This document shows positions 56,219-64,000 of a stretch of 64,000 bases of DNA, one piece after another. Numbering within the stretch: the first letter of the stretch is position 1; the number at the start of each line of letters is the position of its first letter. A program made the translations under genes and the position numbers. The DNA comes from Pseudocercospora fijiensis CIRAD86 (lineage: Eukaryota > Ascomycota > Dothideomycetes > Mycosphaerellales > Mycosphaerellaceae), in NCBI RefSeq assembly GCF_000340215.1, contig NW_006921533.1, positions 4,924,979 through 4,988,978 of the forward strand, given 5' to 3'. The notes below the pieces were generated by a model. It had not been told where the DNA came from. It was given only the letters and a program-made list of their open reading frames with translations, and did not search any database.

Positions 56219-56428
56219 TATAACTAGTAGCGACTAGCGCGCGGCAAGCGCCGTAGGTAGAGATTCGAATAAATATGTTCGAACGCTAGCTTTGCCTATC
56301 GCGCTTAGTATTCTACAACTAACGTAGTATATTGATCAATTATATATAGGCTAAATAAGTGCTATTACCGCAAGAATCTCCCGCTTATTACAAGTTTATA
56401 TGTATTGTGGATGTACAAAGATTATAGC

Positions 56429-58275
56429 CTGAACGAAGCTAAGAATTCTTAGAAATCCTCTCCCTCCTTAGCGGCGGCTACTTCCGCCGCTATAATCTTA
56501 TCCTATTTCTTCCTTATAAACTCGACGATAGCTTTCTTCAATCTTAACCTTATTCCATCTACTTTATTAAGTGCCGCCGGCTAGTCGTCCTTTGTTAAGT
56601 TGCAGATAGTCTCTAGCGTCTAGCCTATGCCGACGAAATAGGCGATATAGGGCCGTAGATAGTCGTAGTCCTAGAAATCGCGGTAAAGAGATACCTAGTC
56701 GAAGAATTCTACCGTTAGCTGTTCGCACTAGACGATATTGCGCGGCAGCACAACATTACGCAATCCAGTCTTAATAAGCGCTCGTCTAGGCGTACGAGAA
56801 GGCGTACCTAGAATAATACCGCTGCCTCGCAATTTATTGTCGATAATGCGGCCGAGATCGTTACTAAAGTTGTTAAGGATAATCGGCTAAATTCTAGCAC
56901 TTCTAGGCTTCCGAGGGGAGTTAGACTCACTACTACGGCGACCTCTTATCTTCCGGATAGTAGTCTTCTATATATTATTCTCGACCTTTCTCTTAATTAA
57001 CTTAATCTCTAACCTTACCGGCAACCTATCTTCGAGAGCGCTAGTTTGCTCGTCAACTTTCTACTCTCCGGAAGCTATAGCCTTATAGCTATCGATTATA
57101 GCGGCTTCGAAGAACGGAAAGTGATTCTCGCTACAATCCTTTAGCTTCCGGTTACGCTAGCACGTATACTTACTAGCCTTCTAGAAGTTACTATAGTCCT
57201 TTGTCGCATATAGAAAGTCACGGATAATCTAATAGTCGTACCGCTTCTAAGTCTCGAGTTCAGCTATTATAACGCCGGCGTTAGCAAGCTGAATTGAGGT
57301 TGGATTAGAAGCCGGTTTAACTAACTTCTTGCCGCCTAAAGATCTAGCTGCTACTGTCGCTTTAGGCTTCGTAAAGAAGTTAATATTAATAAAGACATTC
57401 TTGCGCGAGGCAAGCGCTAATCCTTTGCTAGTATCTAGAGCTTCACTATAGACCTCGTCGCTATTAATATTATCTCTAGCTTAATGCTAATCGCTAGTAA
57501 ACGCCGTCTTCTAACCGTCCGCTCTAGTACGGATAACGATACGAGTAAATGCCGCTAAGCTATATAACTTCGCTATCTTCGCTGCCTACGCGTATCCGTT
57601 CCAAGCTTCTTATTTGTTAGCCGATAAAAACTTTACCGGCTTCGTTGCTATCGTCCGCGCCGCGCCCTTCTTCGTTATATTAAATATAGTCTACTATCCT
57701 TTATAATAGAAGGTCTCGTTTAAGAAAGAGCTAGGTTGAGTAATAGGAACGTTGCCGGCGGTAAGCGTAGCCTAGCTGCTAGCAGCAGTAGCGGCCTCCT
57801 ACGCGGTATTAAAAGAGGAGGATATAGAGGTCGTAGCGGAGGAAGAAACAGCCGTTTTTAGTAGCGCTATACCGCTATTATCCTCTGCCGGTAGTGCTAC
57901 GGTCTCCTTGTTTAGTAGACCCGAGGGATCAACGATTGGGTTAGGCTCTTCTACGGTAGTCGCTTTACCCTTCTTGCCGCCGGAAGACCTACTCTTCGAG
58001 CTACCCTTTGCCTACTAAGCCGTATTAGCATTCCGTCTAATTAGCGGCGGACTAATAGCCTTCTCGAGAGTATAGATTACCTTCTTTAGCGTAGAGACAA
58101 TCAATTCGTCGTCTAATCGCGCTAGAGGTACGCCGGCAGTCGTACGAGTCGCTCTTATCGGCATTATTGTTGCAGTATAGCACTCGGAAACAGTCAGAAT
58201 ACGCGTACGGGGCTCGAATATACGATTATCCTCTACTCGACGACGACAATTGGGAAGAAACACGATAAAAACCAC
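56429..58275 (-). pseudogene. Second ORF of the Tc1-like element, unknown protein
   Basis: A minus-strand frame about 610 codons long, interrupted by TAG/TAA at apparent Trp/Gln codons. The first 86 codons are intact (MVFIVFLPNCRRRVEDNRIF...; a Met at MPIRATRT near 58,164 is another start). A helical stretch ELIVSTLKKVIYTLEKAIS is followed by a low-complexity Ser/Ala/Gly region. Then come segments such as AKIAKLYSLAAFTRIVIRTR, KNVFININFFTKPKATVAAR and NNFSNDLGRIIDNKLRGSGI. Near the end a Lys/Arg-rich region (RLRLKKAIVEFIRKK) precedes the stop. I recognise no domain. It lies wholly inside the inverted repeats and shares the element's RIP load, so it belongs to the element or was captured by it. 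Confidence 0.6.
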
Positions 58276-58338
58276 GTAAAAGTGCCCCTATTGCCTACCC
58301 CTATGCGGCTCAAGAGAGGAGGCGGCTCTGCGGACCGT

Positions 58339-58364
58339 ACTGACAAGTTGGACTCAGCACATAG
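58339..58364 (-). repeat. Right terminal inverted repeat, Tc1-like element
   Basis: Mate of 54,794-54,819, followed by the TA duplication at 58,365-58,366. Confidence 0.93.
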
Positions 58365-58366
58365 TA

Positions 58367-59467
58367 GTGGAGCCGATCCGTTCCGGGCCGGAGCTTGGGC
58401 CGCGGCTTTTGAAAGCATGGCATCTCTCGCTTCCCCGCGTTCGAAGATTAACAACCACATCCACATACTGTAGTCTTCTGATGGCGTGCTTTGACGCTCT
58501 ATAAGATGCCGATGGCGTTATACCGACAACTCCCCGGATAGAGCTGACGTTGGTGATGGAGCCCTTTGTATACCCGCATCAAGAAAGCTGCTTGGGATGA
58601 ACAGCACCGTATCTGGAGGAACGACCAGAGCTATAGGAGAAGCTATACAACTCCGCTGGATTTGGAAAATGGCTAGGCGTCTTCTCCGACACCTACACAG
58701 ACCGCGAAGCGAATACAGTGTATTGCAAGTATTTCTGCTGGAGAGGACCTTAGCCTCACGGAGGCACGTGTCGGCCTCATGCGGCCCACTTGCCATTACT
58801 TGCTACTCGCAGTGCTGCGGACTGTACGTTCTCGACTCACTGCTATCTTTCTCAGCCTCGTGACGGTTCAGAAACACCTGCGGCTTTAGTCTGATGATCA
58901 TTGAGAAGAGCTGACACCGGCTTGGCGAAATATTTGCCCCTGTCTTTGATCTGCTTTCCTCTTCCTCTACCTCAAGGCGATGCAAGTTGCTGTCCCCCTT
59001 CTCGATTCAGTCGATATGCTCGTTGCCTCCCTTGCAAAACGCCGCATCTGTACAATGTCGAATGCAGCTCCACGCGATGAAAACTGCGGTTCGTGTAACG
59101 TGACACTGCGTGCTCGCCCGTGCTACGTCAGGTGCCAGGTCGATAGGCTTGCATCCGTGATGTATGTAGCTTTTTGGCTGCGCACAAGACGGACCTGCGC
59201 GGCACTAGAACTCTGTGAGCATTGTCGAATGCATTAGACAAGGCAGCTTCCGTCTCCTGAGCCACTATCGCTGTCCACAGCACGAACAAAGACCTGGAAC
59301 GACAGGCGCGTCCTCTTGCCTACCCGACACAGGTGGTCTGATCGCAGCCCACGCTACAGCCTCGAGCTGAAACGTGCAGAATATGGAGCCAGCATCCAAT
59401 ATCTTCAGACTGTCCCCCTATAGCACTTCCACTGTTCTTTGCTCTTCAAACACATCCCTTTCAGCTT
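58367..59467. other. Intergenic, no supported gene
   Basis: About 1.1 kb from the transposon end to the next gene. Short frames on both strands show no domain. Composition is normal. The promoter of the GMC fusion gene lies at the right. Confidence 0.45.
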
Positions 59468-62400
59468 ATGCCAAACCTAGATATGGCGTCGAGGACAGTC
59501 TCCGGCACCTTCATCGACCGAGACAAAACTAGTGGCATTCCTCTGAAGCCGTCCGACCACGCTTATGCTGCCAGGGAGAGAGATGATACTTCTGCAAACC
59601 CCAGGATCAGCAGGCCAGTGACATTGATTCGACCAGAATACGAGGTTGTTGTGATCGGATCTGGCTATGGAGGCGGAGTTGCAGCAAGTCGTTTTGCTCG
59701 AGCCGGCAAGTCAGTCGCCGTTCTGGAATTCGGCCTGGAGAAATGGCGTATGTGGATAAATTCTGGCTTTGTTTGCTGTGATGGCTCAAGCTAATTCATC
59801 ATGTTGAAAGCCGGTGAATATCCAAGTAGCCTGCTGGAAGCCGCACCCGAATTGCACGTCTCTGGCAACATAGGCCAAGACGAGGAGCCAGTCGAAAATA
59901 TATCTCTGGGAAGACGGACTGGCTTGTACCATTTGATCTTAGGAGAGGGCCAGAATGCTTTCGTTGCCAATGGTGAACTTGTCTCTCAAATACGATCTGG
60001 ATGATGCTCACGATGCATAGGACTTGGTGGGACCTCCCTGCTCAATGCCAATATATTTCTCCGTGCAGATGAGAGGACTTTGAGCATGAATGAGTGGCCA
60101 GTCGAGATACGAAATCAAAAGGATTCTCTAGCGGATTGTGAGTGCTCGATGGTCGCAATGATGCGGTACTGTACTGAAATGACCAGACTACAGCCGTGCA
60201 GAGCGGATGCTACAGCCGTCGCCATACCCTGATTCCTACCCTCCTCTAAAGAAGCTCGAGGTTCTGGAGAAGCAAGCAAAAGCACTTGGGTTTGAGAACA
60301 ACTTCTACCGCGTTCCTCAAACCACGTTCTGGGAAGAGAAGCGCAACAATGCTGGGGTTGAAATGAAGGCTTCGACTTCCTCCGGACAGGATTGCACTGG
60401 AGTAAACGATGGTTCGAAAAACTCAGTGTTGATGAATTATCTGCCTGACGCGTGGAATTGGGGAGCGGAAATCTTCTGCGAGTGTGAGGTCAGGCACATT
60501 CAGGTGCATCCAAGCGGACGAGGCTATCTAATATTTTTCGCATGGCATGCAGATGGAAGGGACAGCTTCAAAGGTGCATTTCACGACCAACTAATGTGGG
60601 TGTGGGCGGTAAGTCATGCTAGTAGCTTACCAATTGCAGCAACCACTGATATCAGCTATCAATAGAAAGAGTTCTGCTTCCTTGGAGCTGGGGCACTAGG
60701 AACCACCGAGATCTTGCTTCGCTCGCAGGCTCATGGCTTGAAAGCATCTCCGCTTGTTGGACAGAAGCTGAGCGGCAATGGCGATACGCTCTGCTTTGGC
60801 TACAATACAGACGAAATTGTAAATGCCATCGGCAAGGAGCGATCTGATCAGGACAATCCTTGCGGGCCTACCATCACCGGAGTCATCGACAATAGACATC
60901 CCAAGACTTCGCCAGAGGTACTCGATGGTTACGTGATCGAGGAAGGTGCGATTCCTCAATCACTTGGATCTCTCCTACAGCCCATGCTTGAGCTAATGCC
61001 AGGCAACCGGTATCTCACCCCGTACAACAGCTGGCGCCATTTCGCATCTCGGATGAGGTCTCGTCTCTTCGGGCCCTATGCTATCGGAGGCAGTGTCAAC
61101 CGCACGCAGACTTATTTGGTCATGTCTCATGATAGCAATGAGGGGATCATGACACTCTCCGGCGACAAAGCTTACTTGCAATTCTTGGGTGTTAGCAATA
61201 CTAAGCATGTTGCTTCTCTGGAGGACGTCCTTAGGAAGGCAACCAATGCCATTGGCGGCACTTTGATCAACTCGCCTTTCTACGCAGGTCTGTGACTGGC
61301 ACACTTAACAATTATCACGCTGACATTCTCAAGCTTTCAACCAGCGTGAACAGATCACAGTCCATCCAATCGGAGGCGCCAAGATGAGTTCTGACGGTAC
61401 TGGACGATCGGGTGCGACCAACCACTTAGGCCAGGTCTTCAAAGGTGAAGGCGCGGAGAGTCATGGTGGTCTTATATGCGTCGATGCATCTGTGATACCA
61501 ACCGCTCTGGGTAAAGGAACTGCTCATCCCCTGGCATGGCATCCTGCTAACATATGAGCTAGGCGTAAATCCATTCGCAACTATTACTGCCCTCGCCGAA
61601 AGATCCTGCTCGTTGCTTTTAAAGGAGTCCAATCTCGTCGAGGATGAGAGTTCCAACGGTAATCTGGACCTTCGTGGATTCCCTCGGAAAGTTCATGAGA
61701 TGAATCTCAGCCAAATTCAAGAGGTAAAAGCGATCAAAGATGCGACAAGTCAGCGTGGAATCCGTTTCACCGAGATTATGGATGGGTACGTCGATGCTGG
61801 AAGTGAAATCGACGATTTTGTGGTTGCATACAAACGAGCAAAGGGTTCCTCGAGCTCAGCTAGTCTGTATGTCACTATAGATGCTTACAGCATACAGAAC
61901 CTGGTCGAGCGAGACGATCACGCTTCAGTAGCGACCGGTACATTGGCATGCGCAGCTCTCTCAAAGGACCCACTCATGATACAGTATGGAGACGTCCAAT
62001 TCTTCACACAGGACGAGACTGTTTCCGATGCCGAAAACTTTGCCTACAAGCTCACTCTTCTGAGCACAGAGGGCAAGACCTACTTCTTCTACGGCTACAA
62101 GAAGATGGACTCATCCATGACGCTTTCTGTACGGAACACTTGGAAAGCGACAACAACGCTATACGTGACCATCACGAATGACGACGGTTCGATAGCTGGT
62201 AGAGGTATCATGACCATCAGTTGGCGAAACTTTGTGTCCCAGCTGGAGAGCTTCGGGTCGACAGGAGAGCCAACAAGCCTTGCCGACAAGCTATTTGCAC
62301 CTCTGAGGTTTGTCAGCTTCTTCGCGCAGAACACGGCCGCCTACTTCTTCAGTCCCTTTCGCAGCCTGCAAAGACCGATCAACGACACTTCAGGATTTCT

Positions 62401-63551
62401 CAAGAAAGCAGCTCCAGCTCGCAGTGTGATTCTGACCGCGCAAGATGACGTGCAAATCTCGATGAAGGTGTGGAATCCTCAGGAAGGCAGGACCAAGCAC
62501 ACTATGCCGCTGCTGTTCGTTCCAGGAGCTGCTGTGAACGAGACAGTCTTCTCACTGCCAACAATCCCCATCAACACGATCGATTACTTCACCGACCTCG
62601 GCTACCGGTGTTACGTCGTCGTTCCACGATTCGGGATTTCCAAGACAGCGTATTTGGGGTATACAGCTTACGATGCTCGATTGGACATTCAAGCTGCGGT
62701 TGAATATATCCGTCAAGAAGAAAGCGGTGTGAAGCCATACATCGTCTGCCATTGTCTTGGATCCATCGCCACAGGCATGGCTTTACTTACTGGTGCAGTA
62801 GATGTGAGATCTATACGTGGAATGACCTCGAGCCAAGTATTCACCAACCTGAGATTTGGTAAAGTCAACGCTCTGAAATCTAGCACTCAGCTACTCACAC
62901 AACTATACGAGGTTCGTAACAACGCTTTAGACTTGTTGACTTTGCGTCTTCTCACTAAACAATCCCATGTAGAGACTTGCCGGCTCCTGGTTCCCATGCA
63001 GCACGACTTCATCTTCCTCTCGCCTCGTCCAAAACCTCCTCGACCAGATCCTCCGCCTCTATCCCGTAGGCAGTGCAGACGAGATCTGCAATTCCAGCGT
63101 CTGTCATCGAGGAAGTCTTGTTTTCGGCCGTCTCTGGCAGCACGCCAACCTCAACCGCGCAACTCATGCTCATCTGAACAAATTCCTCGGTGGCATCCAC
63201 ATGAACTTCCTCTCCCATCTCATGCGCATGGGCGCCGACTCACCACATCATCCACGGAGCAACGAGCCGGATTTTGTAGACTTGGTCGAGGATTCTGGGA
63301 ACTTACAGAGATTGAAGGGCTTGAGGATACAGTTCATCAGTGGGGGAGAGAACGTGGTGTTCTCGCCTTTGAGTACGAGTGAGAGCTATGACTTGTTGAG
63401 GGATGCTTTTGGTGAGGATGGATATGTGAGAGTCGTGGTTGATGGGTATGGGCATCTTGATACTTGGATGGGCAAGGCTAGTTTTAGAGACGTCTATCCG
63501 CGCGTGCAGTGGCACATTGAGGAGTGCGAAAGGCTTGATACGAACCTGTGA
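59468..63551 (+). CDS. GMC oxidoreductase (cholesterol-oxidase-like) fused to an alpha/beta hydrolase
   Basis: A predicted 1,235-residue two-enzyme protein from eight exons: 59,468-59,747, 59,811-59,972, 60,021-60,137, 60,187-60,608, 60,666-61,287, 61,334-61,510, 61,563-62,911 and 62,973-63,551. All junctions are GT..AG and in frame. Residues about 55-610 form an FAD-binding GMC domain: VVVIGSGYGGGVAASRFARA, GGTSLLNANIFLRAD, FCFLGAGALGTTEILLRSQ, and VHPIGGAKMSSDGTG with the active-site His545. A beta-rich linker spans about 640-850. The last third is an alpha/beta hydrolase: MPLLFVPGAAVNETVFSLPT, nucleophile elbow CHCLGS with Cys991 where Ser is usual, and a probable His in DGYGHLDTWMG. It probably oxidises a sterol- or alcohol-like substrate and hydrolyses a related ester or lactone (inference). 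The substrate is unknown. Confidence 0.9.
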
Positions 63552-63773
63552 GAAAGAAGTGGCATTACTAATGGAGAACCCATTATTACATCTTTTTTTT
63601 TCTTTTCAAAGCTCCACCTCGAGACGAGGCTGAGCATCGTGCTAGTTCTAGCGTGTCATGAGCGCGCTCTAACAAGGTTTAATGAGTTGACATCGAGCAC
63701 GTCCACGTCCACGATTCAGACGCGTTGCTATCGTGTTGATTTATAGACAGCACGACAGAACTCTGACAAGAAC
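63552..63773. promoter_or_regulatory. Spacer before the last partial gene
   Basis: About 220 bp holding the 3' region of the fusion gene (with a poly-T tract near 63,590) and the upstream region of the next open frame. Confidence 0.35.
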
Positions 63774-64000
63774 ATGGCCAAAGTCATGGCGTCTCAAACC
63801 CTGCAGGGAGCGTCTGCTCATCCAACGCTCAGCTTCGATCCGCTTGCACGGATTGCGTGGTTAGCACAGCAGAACCAGATACTATTCAATGATGGTGCCA
63901 AGCAGTACGCTGAAGTGCAACGACTGTCAAGTGAGAATCAGCGGTTACAGGATGCCATTTCTCTGGATACCACAGTCTCGCAGCGGATAATTGGAAGCCT
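63774..64000 (+). CDS. 5' end of an unknown gene, cut by the window
   Basis: An open frame runs from the ATG at 63,774 to the window end (75 codons, no stop). It starts MAKVMASQTLQGASAHPTLS and continues with a helical, Gln-rich stretch (LAQQNQILFNDGAKQYAEVQ, then RLSSENQRLQDAI) that looks like the beginning of a coiled coil. Too little is present to name a family. Confidence 0.5.
   Translation, partial: MAKVMASQTLQGASAHPTLSFDPLARIAWLAQQNQILFNDGAKQYAEVQRLSSENQRLQDAISLDTTVSQRIIGS

Larger units (their letters stand above)
54794..58364 (+). mobile_element. Two-ORF Tc1-like (DD34E) DNA transposon, RIP-inactivated
   Basis: A 3,571-bp element with 26-bp terminal inverted repeats CTATGTGCTGAGTCCAACTT plus GTCAGT (54,794-54,819 and 58,339-58,364) between TA target duplications (54,792-54,793; 58,365-58,366). 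The plus strand holds a transposase relic to about 56,218. The minus strand holds a second long relic reading frame from about 58,275 to 56,429. The two are tail to tail with about 210 bp between. At more than 3.5 kb it is roughly twice the size usual for Tc1/mariner elements. The outer 50-110 bp at each end keep CA/TG, while the interior is saturated with RIP-type TAG/CTA. Confidence 0.9.

Overview
The window reads as nuclear DNA of a filamentous ascomycete (Pezizomycotina; perhaps Dothideomycetes, which is inference only). Genes are separated by several hundred bases and carry short 50-135 bp GT..AG introns. The proteins include fungal types: a GPI inositol-deacylase, a two-FYVE Vac1/Pep7, a fungal xanthine dehydrogenase, a GH30 glucanase, a MUP1-type permease and TauD/AsaB-type enzymes. 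Repeats show the fungal mark of RIP (repeat-induced point mutation): C-to-T and G-to-A changes, overabundant TAG/CTA, and TAG/TAA stops where Trp/Gln codons are expected.

Bases 1 to about 17,600 are a RIP-mutated repeat block with no intact gene. A Ty3/gypsy relic on the minus strand (about 5,647-15,366) is interrupted by a complete chromodomain Ty3/gypsy element (6,103-12,812; 187-bp LTRs; 5-bp target duplication GGTTG). It is interrupted again, just after its reverse-transcriptase YLDD-type motif, by a third gypsy element (1-5,646) that runs off the window. Beyond these lie a decayed 12-bp satellite (15.37-17.0 kb) and a 10-bp minisatellite. The block ends in a direct duplication whose left copy is RIP-mutated and whose right copy is nearly clean, so the edge of the mutated compartment is visible at about 17.59 kb.

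From 17.6 to 34.1 kb is gene space: an MFS transporter, a decayed gene of unknown type, BST1/PGAP1, a 2-oxoglutarate/Fe(II) oxygenase, xanthine dehydrogenase and a secreted GH30 glycosidase. A RIP-mutated pogo/Fot1-like DNA transposon with exact 41-bp terminal inverted repeats sits at 35,924-38,068. Gene space resumes at 39.3 kb with Vac1/Pep7, a hypothetical gene, a tandem pair of related unknown proteins, an AsaB/CmcJ-like oxidoreductase, another hypothetical gene, a MUP1-like methionine permease with an 8-nt microexon, and a TauD/TfdA dioxygenase. The last two could form a small sulfur-acquisition pair (inference).

A 3.57-kb DD34E Tc1-like transposon (54,794-58,364) sits about 170 bp upstream of the TauD start, against a GGGGC repeat. 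Besides a transposase it carries a long second reading frame on the opposite strand, which is unusual for this superfamily and is my best candidate for something not well described. The window ends with a 1,235-residue GMC-oxidoreductase/alpha-beta-hydrolase fusion and the 5' end of another gene. Exon coordinates were worked out by hand from splice consensus, reading-frame continuity and family motifs; no alignment or search was run.
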